Below, piece after piece: positions 54,966-64,000 of a stretch of DNA of 64,000 nucleotides. The DNA is taken from contig NZ_CP041659.1 in the NCBI RefSeq assembly GCF_007998985.1, positions 1,858,001 to 1,922,000 of the forward strand, written 5' to 3'. This stretch comes from Sphingomonas xanthus. GTDB taxonomy: Bacteria > Pseudomonadota > Alphaproteobacteria > Sphingomonadales > Sphingomonadaceae. The notes below the pieces were generated by a model. The model was not told the origin of the DNA and ran no database searches. It worked only from the letters and a program-made list of their open reading frames with translations. How positions within the stretch are numbered: position 1 is the first letter of the stretch; each line of letters opens with the position of its first letter. The position numbers were made by a program, and so were the translations under genes.

Positions 54966-55280
54966 ATGAGCGACATCCTCGACCCTGCCGATTGCCAGAC
55001 CATGACCGACGTGCGCGCCGGGGTTGACGATGTCGACCGGCGCATTGTCGCCCTGCTGCGCCGCAGATTCGGCTATATGGACGCCGCCGCCCGGATCAAG
55101 CCCGACCGCAGTGCGGTGCGCGACGAATGGCGCAAGGCCGACGTCAAGACCAAGGTCGATGCCGAGGCCGGCCGGCTTGGAGTCGACCGCGCGCTGACGG
55201 CGCGGCTTTACGAGGATTTGATTGAAAGCTCGATCGCCCACGAACTGGCCCAGTTCGACCAGATTCGGAGCGGCGAGTAG
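54966..55280 (+). CDS. Chorismate mutase (AroQ-type, monofunctional)
   Basis: 104 aa. All-helical mutase converting chorismate to prephenate. Val-Asp-Asp-Val-Asp-Arg-Arg-Ile-Val-Ala-Leu-Leu near residue 20 and the Arg-Lys-rich second helix (Lys-Pro-Asp-Arg, then Val-Arg-Asp-Glu-Trp-Arg-Lys) match the AroQ/PchB-like group. The first Arg-rich helix is followed by Tyr-Glu-Asp-Leu-Ile-Glu. The ATG at 54966 gives the family length; the ATG at 54954 adds four codons. Isochorismate-pyruvate lyase activity cannot be excluded. Confidence 0.85.
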   Translation: MSDILDPADCQTMTDVRAGVDDVDRRIVALLRRRFGYMDAAARIKPDRSAVRDEWRKADVKTKVDAEAGRLGVDRALTARLYEDLIESSIAHELAQFDQIRSGE

Positions 55281-55283
55281 CGG

Positions 55284-55571
55284 CTAACGGCCGAGCGCGT
55301 TGCCCGGGGTCTGCTGCTTGTCACGAAGCCGGGTGAGCTCCCTCTGGGCGGCGCGTTCGCGCTCTTTCCACTCGGCGGCCGTCCGACATTCGCGGCCCGC
55401 GCGCATGTTGCTGCCGGTGCGGTGATCGCGCTTGCTCTTGCATACCATTTTATCGCCGGCGTCTTCCGACCGGGCTTCGCTTGTTACCGCTTCGCCCTGG
55501 GCGGCTGGCTCCGCGGTAGCCGGGCTCGATGCCAGCAGCGCATAGATGGCAAGTGCAGGAAAGAGAGACAT
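55284..55571 (-). CDS. Small secreted protein of unknown function
   Basis: 95 aa. Signal peptide to about residue 20. The mature part has a segment with Lys-Met-Val-Cys-Lys-Ser-Lys-Arg-Asp-His-Arg-Thr-Gly-Ser-Asn and a second Cys in Glu-Cys-Arg-Thr-Ala-Ala-Glu-Trp, likely one disulfide. This Cys/Trp pattern recurs in small sphingomonad proteins with no assigned role. Three bases separate its stop from the chorismate mutase stop. The gap 55572-55627 shows nothing clear. Confidence 0.75.
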   Translation of the reverse strand: MSLFPALAIYALLASSPATAEPAAQGEAVTSEARSEDAGDKMVCKSKRDHRTGSNMRAGRECRTAAEWKERERAAQRELTRLRDKQQTPGNALGR

Positions 55572-55627
55572 GGGTTTTGCCCTTTCGGATCGCTACCGGG
55601 CGAGCTTAACAGTTTTTTAGCCGCCAA

Positions 55628-56350
55628 TCAGCCCTTCGGCCTTGGCGGCTCTGCCAGCGCGCGAACGACGCCGCGCATCGCCTGGACTTCGCGGCTGCTC
55701 CATTTGGGCTTGGTAAGGATGGTGCGCAACGTCGCCTTGGTCGCCTCGATTCGGGACGGCGGGTGGTAATAGCCGCGCTCGTCGAGGGCCACATCGAGTT
55801 GGCCGATCAATCCTTCGAGCTCGCCCATCGTCGCCGGTGGCTCGATCTCCTTGGCGGTCGGCTGTGAAAGCTGCGCTCCGCGCGACCATTCATAAGCGAG
55901 CAGGATCACCGCCTGGGCAAGGTTGAGGCTGCCAAACTCGGGGTTGATCGGAACTGTCACGATCGAGGTCGCCAGCGCGACATCGGCGGTTTCAAGGCCC
56001 GACCGCTCGGGCCCGAACAGCATGGCGCTGCGGCCTTCGCAGCGGTGAATCTGGCCGGCCATTTCTTCCGGTCCAACAACGGGCACCACAAGGTCGCGCC
56101 GGCGGACTGTGGAAGCGAACACCAGGCTGCAGTCCGCGACCGCCTCGGCGGTGGTCGCGAAGACCTGGGCCTGCTCGAGCACCGCGTCGGCTCCGCTCGC
56201 GGCAGGCCCGGCGTCGGGGTTGGGCCAGCCGTCGCGGGGGGCGACCAGCCGCATCTCGGTCAGGCCGAAATTGAGCATCGCCCGGGCCGCCTTGCCGATA
56301 TTTTGGCCGAGCTGCGGGCGGACGAGGATGATGACCGGCGGCTGGGCCAC
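55628..56350 (-). CDS. trmJ: tRNA (cytidine/uridine-32 2'-O) methyltransferase
   Basis: 240 aa, SPOUT fold. Methylates ribose 32 of certain tRNAs. The N-terminal Ile-Ile-Leu-Val-Arg-Pro-Gln-Leu-Gly-Gln-Asn-Ile-Gly-Lys-Ala-Ala, the middle Leu-Phe-Gly-Pro-Glu-Arg-Ser-Gly-Leu and the C-terminal knot segment Ser-Leu-Asn-Leu-Ala-Gln-Ala-Val are diagnostic. The C-terminal extension (about 165-240) is the TrmJ-specific dimer domain. GTG start at 56350, directly after the nrdR stop. It is the last gene of rpiB-glyA-nrdR-trmJ. Confidence 0.93.
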   Translation of the reverse strand: MAQPPVIILVRPQLGQNIGKAARAMLNFGLTEMRLVAPRDGWPNPDAGPAASGADAVLEQAQVFATTAEAVADCSLVFASTVRRRDLVVPVVGPEEMAGQIHRCEGRSAMLFGPERSGLETADVALATSIVTVPINPEFGSLNLAQAVILLAYEWSRGAQLSQPTAKEIEPPATMGELEGLIGQLDVALDERGYYHPPSRIEATKATLRTILTKPKWSSREVQAMRGVVRALAEPPRPKG

Positions 56351-56830
56351 TTACAAAAGCTTGCTGCTGTCGCCGGGCAGGACTTCCTTGCCGACCCGCT
56401 CTGCAATCTCGGCGAAATCGCCCGGTTCCCGGAAATCCTTGTAGATGCTGGCAAAGCGAATGTAGGCGACATGGTCGAGCGCCTTCAGGCCCGCCATCAC
56501 CGCCTCGCCAATACGAATTGTGCTGACTTCGTCGCCCAGAGTTTCCATCTGCCGCTGAACGCCGCTGACTAACTGGTCGACCTTGGCTGGGTCGATGTCC
56601 CGCTTGCGGCAGCTGTGGCCGATCGCTCGCTCCAGCTTGGCACGATCGAAGGGTTCGCGCTTGCCGTCCTTCTTGACCACGATCAGGTCTTTGAGGTGGA
56701 CGCGTTCAAAGGTGGTAAAGCGCGCGCCGCAGCCCTCACATTGGCGCCGCCGGCGGATCGCCGCCGCGTCCTCGGACGGGCGGCTGTCCTTCACCTGGCT
56801 GTCTTCATGGGCACAAAATGGGCAGCGCAA
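56351..56830 (-). CDS. nrdR: Ribonucleotide-reductase transcriptional regulator
   Basis: 159 aa. Zinc ribbon at the N-terminus (Cys3, Cys6, Cys31, Cys34), then an ATP-cone domain ([12 protein letters not shown]). It represses nrd genes when dATP is high. TTG start at 56830 (Met-Arg-Cys-Pro-Phe-Cys) with AGGGG nine bases upstream. The 12-bp gap to glyA shows cotranscription with the one-carbon gene; glyA-nrdR adjacency is common in bacteria. No nrd gene is in the window. Confidence 0.96.
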   Translation of the reverse strand: MRCPFCAHEDSQVKDSRPSEDAAAIRRRRQCEGCGARFTTFERVHLKDLIVVKKDGKREPFDRAKLERAIGHSCRKRDIDPAKVDQLVSGVQRQMETLGDEVSTIRIGEAVMAGLKALDHVAYIRFASIYKDFREPGDFAEIAERVGKEVLPGDSSKLL

Positions 56831-56842
56831 TGCGTCAAGCCC

Positions 56843-58150
56843 CTAGCGCTGGTAGATCGGGAAGCGAGCGCAAAGAGCGCGCACCCGGTCGTTGACCGCA
56901 GCCTCGACGCGCCCATTGCCGTCGGCGCCATTTGCCTGCAGCCCCTCCAGCACGTCGGCGACCATGTCGGCTATGTCGCGGAATTCGGCTTCACCGAAAC
57001 CGCGTGTGGTGCCGGCAGGCGATCCCACGCGAATGCCGCTGGTTTGCATTGGCGGGAGTGGATCGAACGGAACGCCATTCTTGTTGCAGGTGATTCCCGC
57101 ATGTTCCAGGCTTGTGTCGGCGTCCTTGCCGGTAAGGCCCAGCGGGCGAAGATCGACCAGCGCCAGATGGGTATCGGTACCTCCGGCAACCAGGTCCGCG
57201 CCGCGCTCCTTGAGGCGCATGGCCAGCGTCTGGGCGTTGGCGATAACTGCCTTGGCATAGGTCTTAAAACCCGGTTCTAGCGCCTCGCCAAAGGCTACCG
57301 CCTTGGCGGCGATGACGTGCATCAGCGGCCCTCCCTGCAGACCGGGGAAAACCGCCGAATTGATTTTCTTGGCGATTGCCTCGTCATCGGTCAGCACCAT
57401 GCCGCCGCGCGGACCGCGCAGCGTCTTGTGGGTGGTGGTGGTGACGACATGGGCATGGCCGAACGGGGTCGGATGCTCTCCCGCCGCGACCAAGCCGGCA
57501 AAATGGGCCATGTCAACCATCAGGATCGCGCCGACCTCATCGGCGATCGCCCGGAAGCGGCCGAAATCAAGGTGTCGCGGATAGGCCGAGCCGCCCGCGA
57601 TGATCAGCTTGGGCCGATGTTCCTTGGCAAGCCGCTCGACCTCGTCGAAATCGACTAGGTGATCGTCCTGGCGGACACCGTACTGGACGGCGTCGAACCA
57701 TTTGCCCGACTGGGCCGGCGGCGCGCCATGGGTCAGGTGGCCACCGGCGGCGAGGCTCATGCCGAGGATGGTGTCACCGGGCTTCAGCAGCGCCATCATC
57801 ACCGCGCCATTGGCCTGCGCGCCCGAATGCGGCTGGACGTTGGCGAAGCCGCAGCCGAACAATTGCTTGGCCCGCTCGATCGCCAGCGTCTCAATGGCGT
57901 CGGATGGCGCGCAGCCCTGATAATAGCGCCGCCCCGGATAGCCTTCGGCATATTTGTTGGTGAGGACCGATCCCTGCGCCTCCAGAACCGCCTTGCTGAC
58001 GATATTTTCAGACGCGATAAGTTCAATCTGGCTCTGCTGGCGTTCCAGCTCGGCCTTGATGGCCTCCGCCACCTTGGCATCGGCTTCAGCCAGGCGTTCG
58101 GTGAAGAAGCCCAACGGCTGGACGTCGGTCAGGTCGGGCGCAGTGGCCAT
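56843..58150 (-). CDS. glyA: Serine hydroxymethyltransferase
   Basis: 435 aa. Interconverts serine and glycine while loading tetrahydrofolate. PLP-binding Lys242 lies in [21 protein letters not shown]-type motif is seen as Tyr-Pro-Gly-Arg-Arg-Tyr-Tyr-Gln-Gly near residue 71. ATG at 58150 overlaps the rpiB stop (TGATG); a TTG one codon earlier is an alternative. Supplies one-carbon units also produced by the gcv operon. Confidence 0.97.
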   Translation of the reverse strand: MATAPDLTDVQPLGFFTERLAEADAKVAEAIKAELERQQSQIELIASENIVSKAVLEAQGSVLTNKYAEGYPGRRYYQGCAPSDAIETLAIERAKQLFGCGFANVQPHSGAQANGAVMMALLKPGDTILGMSLAAGGHLTHGAPPAQSGKWFDAVQYGVRQDDHLVDFDEVERLAKEHRPKLIIAGGSAYPRHLDFGRFRAIADEVGAILMVDMAHFAGLVAAGEHPTPFGHAHVVTTTTHKTLRGPRGGMVLTDDEAIAKKINSAVFPGLQGGPLMHVIAAKAVAFGEALEPGFKTYAKAVIANAQTLAMRLKERGADLVAGGTDTHLALVDLRPLGLTGKDADTSLEHAGITCNKNGVPFDPLPPMQTSGIRVGSPAGTTRGFGEAEFRDIADMVADVLEGLQANGADGNGRVEAAVNDRVRALCARFPIYQR

Positions 58151-58596
58151 CAATCGGATTCCTGCAAAAGGTTGGATAGCTGGTCGACGCGCCGTTGGTG
58201 GCGGCCGCCGGCGAATTCGGTTCCGAGGAACGCGGCGACGCAGGCCTTGGCCATGTCCGGCCCGACCAGTCGGGCGCCGAGCGCCAGCACATTTGCGTCA
58301 TTATGCTCGCGCGCCAGTGCAGCCGACAGCGGGTCGTCGACCCGTGCGCAGCGGCAAGCCGGATTGCGGTTGACCGCGATCGAAATACCAATTCCCGACC
58401 CACATACGACGATTCCGCTTTGCGCTTCGCCGCTTGCCACGGCGTGCGCAAGCCTGGCCCCGAATTGCGGGTAATCGACGCTGTCGGCGCTGTTGGTGCC
58501 CAAGTCGAGCACCTCGTGACCGGAGTCCCGCAGCCAGGCTGCAAGCTCGTCTTTCAGCACATATCCGGCATGGTCGGCGGCAAGGGCGATAGGCAT
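58150..58596 (-). CDS. rpiB: Ribose-5-phosphate isomerase B
   Basis: 148 aa. Interconverts ribose-5-P and ribulose-5-P. The N-terminal Ala-Ala-Asp-His-Ala-Gly, the active-site Cys-Gly-Ser-Gly-Ile-Gly-Ile-Ser near residue 65 and the [10 protein letters not shown] segments match RpiB/LacAB. It is the first gene of the minus-strand operon with glyA, nrdR and trmJ. Confidence 0.95.
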   Translation of the reverse strand: MPIALAADHAGYVLKDELAAWLRDSGHEVLDLGTNSADSVDYPQFGARLAHAVASGEAQSGIVVCGSGIGISIAVNRNPACRCARVDDPLSAALAREHNDANVLALGARLVGPDMAKACVAAFLGTEFAGGRHQRRVDQLSNLLQESD

Positions 58597-58670
58597 GGCG
58601 CATCCCTAGGCCAGCGCGGCGAGATTCGCCAGCATCAACCGCAGGCTTTTGCTTTGTGCGAAGGAGGCTT

Positions 58671-59609
58671 ATGGCCAAGTCCATGACGCGCCCGCTGATC
58701 CACATCGGATACCACCGCACCGGCACTACCTTTTTCCAGCAGCGCTTCTATCCGGCGGTCGAAGGTGCGGCCTTCGTGGACCGCGCAATGGCGCGCGAGC
58801 TGCTGATCGAACCAGACGCTTTTTCCTTTGATGCCGATGACGTCCGCGCCCATTTCACCAATTTCGCGGCGGGCCGGCGATTGCTGATCTGCGAGGAAAA
58901 TCTCAGCGGCTACCTGCACAATGGCGGGTTCGGCGGGCTGGTTCCCAAGGAAGTCGCGCATCGGCTGAAGGCCGTCTTTCCCGATGCGCAGATCGTCGTA
59001 TTCCTGCGGTCGCAGCCGGCCGTCATCGAAGCGTCCTACGCCCAATATATCCGGGGCGGCGGTACCCACTCGATCGACGATTATCTGCACCTCGGCAAGG
59101 CGTCGGTGGGGATTGGAAAATATTGGTACAAGTCACCACACTTCTCGTTTGACCATTTTGCCTATCACCCGTTGCTGGGCCTCTACCGGCAGCTCTTCGG
59201 CCGCGAGGCGGTCAGCGTCCATCTCTACGAGGAGTTTGCCGCTGGTCAGCGCGAGTTCCTGCAGCGGTTTGCAAGGACCCATGACCTCCGGGTGGACACC
59301 GGCGGGCTGGAGGTTGACCGGGTCAATGCCTCGCTGACCGGCCGTCGCCTGACGTGGCTGCGCCGGCTCAATTTGCTGACCCCGCATTCAGTACCGGACA
59401 AGCATTACCTGCTCGACATCAAAAAATGGTACAAGAAGCGTTGGGTCTGGCTCGACCGTATCGCCCCGCGGCGCGACGAACCTCGCCGGCCGCTGTTAAG
59501 CGACGCGCATCGCGCCTTCATCGATCGTCGTTATGCTGACGGGAACGCCCAGCTCCAGGCCGAATGGGACTTGCCGCTGGCCAATCATGGCTATCCGATG
59601 CCCGGTTAG
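58671..59609 (+). CDS. Putative sulfotransferase (cell-surface type)
   Basis: 312 aa. A 5'-phosphosulfate loop-like [13 protein letters not shown] (residues 9-21) and a later [10 protein letters not shown] segment with the Arg-Ser of the 3'-phosphate site mark the PAPS sulfotransferase fold. No signal peptide. The substrate is unknown; the basic C-terminal region could bind an acidic glycan or lipid. ATG at 58671 has AAGGAGG five bases upstream. It is not coupled to rpiB (divergent) and shares a convergent TTAG with hemA. Confidence 0.75.
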   Translation: MAKSMTRPLIHIGYHRTGTTFFQQRFYPAVEGAAFVDRAMARELLIEPDAFSFDADDVRAHFTNFAAGRRLLICEENLSGYLHNGGFGGLVPKEVAHRLKAVFPDAQIVVFLRSQPAVIEASYAQYIRGGGTHSIDDYLHLGKASVGIGKYWYKSPHFSFDHFAYHPLLGLYRQLFGREAVSVHLYEEFAAGQREFLQRFARTHDLRVDTGGLEVDRVNASLTGRRLTWLRRLNLLTPHSVPDKHYLLDIKKWYKKRWVWLDRIAPRRDEPRRPLLSDAHRAFIDRRYADGNAQLQAEWDLPLANHGYPMPG

Positions 59610-60826
59610 GCCGCTCGGCGGAGTTCCAATTCCAGCCGGCCCCAGATTTCGACCAGCGCCGCCGTCACCTCATCCATCATCGCGTCGCTATGATTGGGTC
59701 CGGGGGTGAAGCGCAGCCGCTCCGTGCCGCGCGGGACGGTGGGGAAATTGATCGGCTGGACGTAGAGCCCATATTCGGCGAGCAGGATGTCGCTGATCCG
59801 CTTGGCCTTGACCGGGCAGCCGACCAGCAGCGGGACGATGTGGGTCACGCTTTCCATCACCGGCAGGCCGGCTTCGGCGAAACGGGCCTTGAGCGCCGCC
59901 GCTCCGGCCTGTTGGGCCAGCCGCTCGTCGCTCGACTGTTTGAGGTGACGGACCGAGGCGAGCGCGCCCGCGACCAGCACCGGCGACAGCGAGGTGGTGA
60001 AGATGAAGCCCGGTGCATAACTGCGGATACAGTCGATGATGTTCTTGTCGGCAGCGACATAGCCACCCATCACGCCAAATGCCTTGCCGAGCGTGCCTTC
60101 GATAATAGTCACCCGGTCGGCGACGGCGTCGCGTTCCGAAATGCCGCCCCCATGCTCCCCGTACATGCCTACCGCATGGACTTCGTCGAGGTAGGTCAAC
60201 GCGCCATACTTATCGGCGAGGTCGCAAATCGCGCCGATCGGGGCGATATCGCCGTCCATCGAATAGACGCTTTCAAAGGCGATCAGCTTGGGCGTTTCGA
60301 GCGGAGCTTCCATCAGCATCTGCTCGAGATGCTCGAGGTCGTTATGGCGGAAAACCCGCTTTTCGCAGCCTGAGCTGCGGATGCCTGCAATCATCGAGGC
60401 ATGGTTGAGCTCGTCGGAGAAAATGATGCAGCCGGGCAGAAGCTTGCCGAGCGTCGACAGCGCCGCCTCGTTGGACACATAGCCGCTGGTGAACAGCAAC
60501 GCAGCCTGCTTGGCGTGCAAGTCGGCCAGCTCGGCTTCGAGCTGGATATGGTAATGGGTATTGCCGCCGATGTTGCGGGTTCCGCCCGACCCGGCACCGA
60601 CACTGTGCAGCGCCTCTTCCATCGCCGCGACCACGGCTGGGTGCTGGCCCATGCCGAGATAATCGTTCGAGCACCATACGGTGATCGGCTTCGGGCCGTT
60701 GTGGCCGTGGAAACAATGCGCGTTGGGAAAGCTTCCCTTGGTGCGCAGGATATCGATGAAGACGCGATAACGCCCCTCGTCATGGAGGCGATCGATCGCC
60801 GCCTTGAAGATGCCTTCGTAGTCCAC
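59606..60826 (-). CDS. hemA: 5-aminolevulinate synthase (C4 pathway)
   Basis: 406 aa. Condenses succinyl-CoA and glycine to ALA, the first committed haem step. PLP Lys248 lies in [15 protein letters not shown] near residue 54 and [10 protein letters not shown] are hallmarks. The start is GTG at 60826 (Val-Asp-Tyr-Glu-Gly), with AAGGGA six bases upstream; a longer frame upstream to 61072 is rejected. Use of ALA synthase marks an alphaproteobacterium. The gap 60827-60989 shows no gene. Confidence 0.96.
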   Translation of the reverse strand: MDYEGIFKAAIDRLHDEGRYRVFIDILRTKGSFPNAHCFHGHNGPKPITVWCSNDYLGMGQHPAVVAAMEEALHSVGAGSGGTRNIGGNTHYHIQLEAELADLHAKQAALLFTSGYVSNEAALSTLGKLLPGCIIFSDELNHASMIAGIRSSGCEKRVFRHNDLEHLEQMLMEAPLETPKLIAFESVYSMDGDIAPIGAICDLADKYGALTYLDEVHAVGMYGEHGGGISERDAVADRVTIIEGTLGKAFGVMGGYVAADKNIIDCIRSYAPGFIFTTSLSPVLVAGALASVRHLKQSSDERLAQQAGAAALKARFAEAGLPVMESVTHIVPLLVGCPVKAKRISDILLAEYGLYVQPINFPTVPRGTERLRFTPGPNHSDAMMDEVTAALVEIWGRLELELRRAA

Positions 60827-60989
60827 GCTATTCCCTTCGCTCACGCGGCCCATATCGTCGCGGGTCCCGAATTTCCATTGCGAACGACTCGCAACTGGCG
60901 GGCCCACGGAGGGCGGCGCGCTTACACGGCAACGCCGACGGTCCCGCCAAGCACGGGCGTCGGCGTCACAATTTTTGCTCCCTGGCCGC

Positions 60990-61826
60990 CTATAACCCGT
61001 GAAGCTCCGCCAGCCCAAATTTCTTGAGTGAAGCCGCCGGCGGGGCCTTCGCCAAATCCGTAAAGACCGCAATTGCCGGGACCTCCTCGCGCGGCCAAGC
61101 CTGCCCCTCGGTCAGGACGGCGATGCGCCGTGCGATCCCTGGTCCGCCATCGACCTGCGCAATTCCAGGAAATGCCTCGGCCATTTCCGCCGCGAGCAAC
61201 GGAAAATGGGTGCAAGCCAGCACCATTACGTCGATATCAGCCCCCCGCGGCTGGTCGATCATTGGCTGGACCGCAGCGCGGACTGCCTCGATCGCGACCG
61301 GGCGCCCGGCGAGCTTGGCTTCGGCCAGCTCAACCAGTTCCGGGCTGCCATGACGGATCACGGTGCAGTCGGCGGCAAAGCGCGCGGCAAGGTCGTCGAC
61401 ATAGGGCTGGCGGACTGTTGCCTGTGTGCCGAGTACGCCGATGACGCGGCTGCGTGACTGTTCGGCCGCGGGCTTGATCGCCGGTACGGTGCCGACCACC
61501 GGGATATTGAGCGCGGCCCGGACATGGTCGAGGGCGATGGTCGAGGCGGTATTGCAGGCGATCACCGCCAGCCGGGGACGATAGCGTTCGACCAGTCGAC
61601 CGAGCAGTGCCGGCACCCTTGCGGCGATCTCCTCTTCCGTACGGCGGCCGTAGGGAAAGGCCGCGCTGTCGGCGGCGTAGACGATCGGCGCGGTCGCCAG
61701 CACCGCGCGGGTGGGCGCCAGCACGGACAGGCCGCCGACACCCGAGTCAAAAAACAGCAAGGGAGATTGCGGGTCGACCAAGACGTTCACCTTACGGGTT
61801 GTGCCAGTCGAAGCCCCGTCCTTCAT
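60990..61826 (-). CDS. murI: Glutamate racemase
   Basis: 278 aa. Makes D-glutamate for peptidoglycan. Asp-Ser-Gly-Val-Gly-Gly-Leu near residue 27, the first catalytic Cys in Ala-Cys-Asn-Thr-Ala-Ser (near 90) and the second in Ala-Cys-Thr-His-Phe-Pro-Leu (near 205) are both present. ATG at 61826. Divergent from plsY (84 bp). The first 16 residues (Ser/Thr/Gly-rich) precede the fold and are not conserved in the family. Confidence 0.94.
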   Translation of the reverse strand: MKDGASTGTTRKVNVLVDPQSPLLFFDSGVGGLSVLAPTRAVLATAPIVYAADSAAFPYGRRTEEEIAARVPALLGRLVERYRPRLAVIACNTASTIALDHVRAALNIPVVGTVPAIKPAAEQSRSRVIGVLGTQATVRQPYVDDLAARFAADCTVIRHGSPELVELAEAKLAGRPVAIEAVRAAVQPMIDQPRGADIDVMVLACTHFPLLAAEMAEAFPGIAQVDGGPGIARRIAVLTEGQAWPREEVPAIAVFTDLAKAPPAASLKKFGLAELHGL

Positions 61827-61910
61827 GCTCCCCGCTTAGAAAATGACCGAAGGTTCGACAAGCTTGGCCGGCGCTTGAACCTGACCGGCCCTATGCTAGG
61901 CACATCGCCC

Positions 61911-62501
61911 ATGTCGACGACCGCCATCTTCGCATTGCTTGCCGGCTACCTGCTTGGCTCCGTCCCCTTTGGCTTGCTCCTGGCGCGGGCCGGAGGGAAG
62001 GGTGATATCAGGGACATCGGCTCGGGCAATATCGGCGCGACCAACGTGCTTCGGACCGGTTCCAAGCTGCTGGCAGCGGCGACTTTGCTGCTCGATGCGG
62101 CAAAGGGCGCGGCTGCGGTTCTTGTCGCGCAGCGGTTGTGGCCCGACGCAGTCCACTTTGCTGCTGCAGGCGCGTTGATCGGCCATCTCTATCCCGCCTG
62201 GCTCCGCTTTCGTGGCGGAAAAGGGGTTGCTACCCTGCTCGGGATCCTCCTCCCGTTCCTGCCGATCGCAGCCGCCATCTATGCCGCGGTGTGGATCGGC
62301 CTGTTGTTATTGGTCCGGATCAGTTCAGTCGCCGGCATGGCTGCCGCGGCCAGCGCCCCGGTGACCGCCGTTTTCCTCGGTGAGAAATCATTGTTCCCGC
62401 TTCTGCTCGGCTTCGCTTTGCTCGTCGTCTGGAAGCATAAGGATAATATCGCCCGGCTTTCCCGAGGCCAGGAGCCGCGCGTCGGCCGCAAGTCGAAGTG
62501 A
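61911..62501 (+). CDS. plsY: Acyl-phosphate:glycerol-3-phosphate acyltransferase
   Basis: 196 aa, about five membrane helices. First acyl step of phospholipid synthesis. The family motifs are visible: Gly-Ser-Val-Pro-Phe-Gly near residue 16, Gly-Ser-Gly-Asn-Ile-Gly-Ala-Thr-Asn-Val-Leu-Arg near residue 37 and Phe-Arg-Gly-Gly-Lys-Gly-Val-Ala-Thr near residue 100. ATG at 61911; an ATG six codons upstream is an alternative. In many alphaproteobacteria dprA follows; here a low-GC gap follows instead. Confidence 0.95.
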   Translation: MSTTAIFALLAGYLLGSVPFGLLLARAGGKGDIRDIGSGNIGATNVLRTGSKLLAAATLLLDAAKGAAAVLVAQRLWPDAVHFAAAGALIGHLYPAWLRFRGGKGVATLLGILLPFLPIAAAIYAAVWIGLLLLVRISSVAGMAAAASAPVTAVFLGEKSLFPLLLGFALLVVWKHKDNIARLSRGQEPRVGRKSK

Positions 62502-62564
62502 GCGTGCCATGGCGTCTGTTGATGCCGCACTCTCGGTTTTGGGATCGACGAATTGCTCTGACCC

Positions 62565-62666
62565 TCACCAGTGCCGGTCTATGAGATCATTCGACTTCCC
62601 GAAGTTGTCCTGGGCGCGGTTCATCTCGCACTCGTCTAATTCGACCTCGCGGGCCTTGACCGTCAT
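62565..62666 (-). other. Possible gene remnant in the plsY-topA gap
   Basis: On the minus strand a 33-codon frame from ATG 62666 to TGA 62565 has an ordinary protein-like composition (Met-Thr-Val-Lys-Ala-Arg-Glu-Val-Glu-Leu, then Asp-Glu-Cys-Glu-Met-Asn-Arg-Ala-Gln, ending Arg-His-Trp). The same frame is open for about 27 codons further upstream. No ribosome site is visible. The surrounding 62502-62757 has no recognisable gene; my hand count gives about 57% GC for 62521-62760, which looks lower than the neighbouring genes. It could be a decayed gene or chance. Confidence 0.3.
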
Positions 62667-62757
62667 GTCGGGAACAAGATGAGCTTCAACGGCGCTTGAC
62701 GCCAGGGAATCCGCGAACTGACACTCGCGCGTGTGTACGTAAGACTGTGGGGATCAC

Positions 62758-64000
62758 TTGAAGCTTGTCGTCGTTGAATCGCCCGCGAAGGCGAAGACTA
62801 TCGAAAAATATCTGGGGCCGGGCCACAAGGTGCTGGCCAGCTATGGCCATGTCCGCGACCTGCCGCCCAAAGACGGCTCGGTTCGTCCGGACGAGGGCTT
62901 CGCCATGGATTGGGACACCTATCCCGACAAGGCCAAGCAATTGAAGGCGATCGCGGATGCGGCCAAATCGGCGGACGCGCTGATCCTCGCCACTGACCCT
63001 GACCGCGAGGGCGAAGCGATCAGCTGGCACGTGCAGGAAGTGCTGAAAAAGAAAAAGCTGCTGCCCAAGACGGTTGAGCGGGTGACCTTCAACGCCATCA
63101 CCAAATCCGCGGTTACCGAGGCAATGGCCCGGCCGCGGGACCTCGACGAAGACCTCATCGACGCCTACCGCGCCCGCCGCGCGCTCGACTATCTGGTCGG
63201 CTTCACCCTCTCGCCGATCCTGTGGCGCAAGCTGCCCGGTGCCAAGTCGGCCGGACGGGTCCAATCGGTCGCGCTTCGCCTGGTAGTCGACCGCGAACGC
63301 GAGATCGAGCTGTTCCGGGCCCAGGAATATTGGCAGGTCGCGGCGACCTTCGAAGCCGACGGGACGCCATTCACCGCGCGGCTGGTCGGCCTCGACGGAA
63401 CCAAGCTCGATCGGCTGAGCATCGCGGACAAGGCCATGGCCGACACCGCCAAGGCGGTGGTCGAGGCGGGGCGGTTCACTGTCGCATCCGTCGAGACCAA
63501 GCCCTTGTCGAAAAATCCGCCGGCGCCGTTCACTACCTCGACCTTGCAGCAGGAAGCAGCGCGCAAGCTTGGATATGCCGCCAGCCATACGATGCGGCTT
63601 GCCCAGTCACTCTACGAGGACGGGCTGATCACCTATATGCGGACCGACGGCGTACAGATGGCCGGCGAGGCAATCAGCGCGGCCCGCAAGGCCGTTGCCG
63701 ACCGTTACGACGCCGGTTACCTGCCGGACAAGCCGCGCCAATATAGCAGCAAGGCCAAGAATGCGCAGGAAGCGCACGAAGCGATCCGGCCGACCGACTT
63801 TTCCAAGGCACGGGCCGGGTCGGGCGACCATGCGCGGCTTTATGAGCTGATCTATAACCGCGCGCTGGCTAGCCAGATGGCCTCGGCCAGGCTGGAACGA
63901 ACGACGGTAGAACTGACCGACGGCGCGGGGCGGGCAACGCTGCGCGCGACTGGCCAGGTGACGCTCTTTGCGGGCTTCATGACCCTTTACGACGAAGGCC
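62758..64000 (+). CDS. topA: DNA topoisomerase I, 5' part (runs off the window)
   Basis: About 414 codons visible. Relaxes negative supercoils. TTG start at 62758 with GGGGATCAC upstream (Leu/Met-Lys-Leu-Val-Val-Val-Glu-Ser-Pro-Ala-Lys-Ala-Lys-Thr-Ile). The TOPRIM metal site is Ala-Thr-Asp-Pro-Asp-Arg-Glu-Gly-Glu-Ala near residue 80, and the active-site Tyr293 lies in Ile-Thr-Tyr-Met-Arg-Thr-Asp-Gly. The open frame continues to the last base. Zinc-ribbon domains would lie beyond the window. Confidence 0.97.
   Translation, partial: MKLVVVESPAKAKTIEKYLGPGHKVLASYGHVRDLPPKDGSVRPDEGFAMDWDTYPDKAKQLKAIADAAKSADALILATDPDREGEAISWHVQEVLKKKKLLPKTVERVTFNAITKSAVTEAMARPRDLDEDLIDAYRARRALDYLVGFTLSPILWRKLPGAKSAGRVQSVALRLVVDREREIELFRAQEYWQVAATFEADGTPFTARLVGLDGTKLDRLSIADKAMADTAKAVVEAGRFTVASVETKPLSKNPPAPFTTSTLQQEAARKLGYAASHTMRLAQSLYEDGLITYMRTDGVQMAGEAISAARKAVADRYDAGYLPDKPRQYSSKAKNAQEAHEAIRPTDFSKARAGSGDHARLYELIYNRALASQMASARLERTTVELTDGAGRATLRATGQVTLFAGFMTLYDEG

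Overview
The window reads as chromosomal DNA of a GC-rich alphaproteobacterium, most likely Sphingomonadales. The main reasons are: a C4-pathway 5-aminolevulinate synthase (hemA); a fused-type cytochrome bc1 operon (Rieske, cytochrome b, cytochrome c1); split glycine decarboxylase subunits behind a tandem glycine riboswitch; Caulobacter-type Cpa/Tad pilus genes; a large TonB-dependent receptor; and many short secreted or lipoprotein genes of a kind common in sphingomonads. No phage, insertion sequence, CRISPR array or integron is visible. Coding density is very high: ATGA/TGATG start-stop overlaps are common, and five convergent gene pairs share a 4-base stop overlap.

Layout. 1-5.3 kb: 3' end of an Hsp33-like gene, a secreted protein, a candidate small RNA with its own terminator, queC-queE (queuosine precursor), a repeat lipoprotein, lipB, a membrane protein, hemF and trmL. 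5.4-8.8 kb: petABC plus apt. 8.9-16 kb: a tyrosine/arginine-rich lipoprotein, a MaoC hydratase, then a TPR-sulfotransferase, a TonB-dependent receptor and a secreted M28 peptidase on one strand. 16-26 kb: ychF, a MASE1-PAS-GGDEF diguanylate cyclase, a 2OG-Fe(II) oxygenase coupled to pth, rplY, two adjacent TraB/GumN proteins, and glyQS. 26-33.5 kb: a Tad/Cpa secretion locus (cpaA-B-C-D-E-tadB-tadC) that lacks the cpaF ATPase and any pilin gene.

33.5-45.8 kb: an FAD oxidoreductase, an unknown secreted protein, rnhA-ispH, a lipoprotein, then the glycine-cleavage operon gcvT-gcvH-methyltransferase-gcvPA-gcvPB followed closely by three accessory genes (ABA4-like, TMEM175-like, DUF938) and two convergent PilZ genes. 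46-54 kb: a double retropepsin-like protease, an L,D-transpeptidase, tRNA-Lys(TTT), folK, a family 5 uracil-DNA glycosylase, a GNAT, the aguA-aguB pair (agmatine to putrescine) and an S9 peptidase. 54-64 kb: rpsD, chorismate mutase, rpiB-glyA-nrdR-trmJ, a small sulfotransferase, hemA, murI, plsY and the 5' part of topA.

Functional threads: one-carbon/glycine metabolism (riboswitch-gcv genes, glyA, folK, glyQS), haem and respiration (hemA, hemF, petABC), tRNA modification and translation (queC, queE, trmL, trmJ, pth, rpsD, rplY, glyQS), cyclic-di-GMP signalling (one GGDEF protein, three PilZ domains) and envelope functions (tad genes, TonB receptor, murI, L,D-transpeptidase). The least explained parts are the candidate small RNA before queC, the sulfotransferase/receptor/peptidase cluster, the pilus locus without its ATPase, and the low-GC gap between plsY and topA where dprA would be expected.
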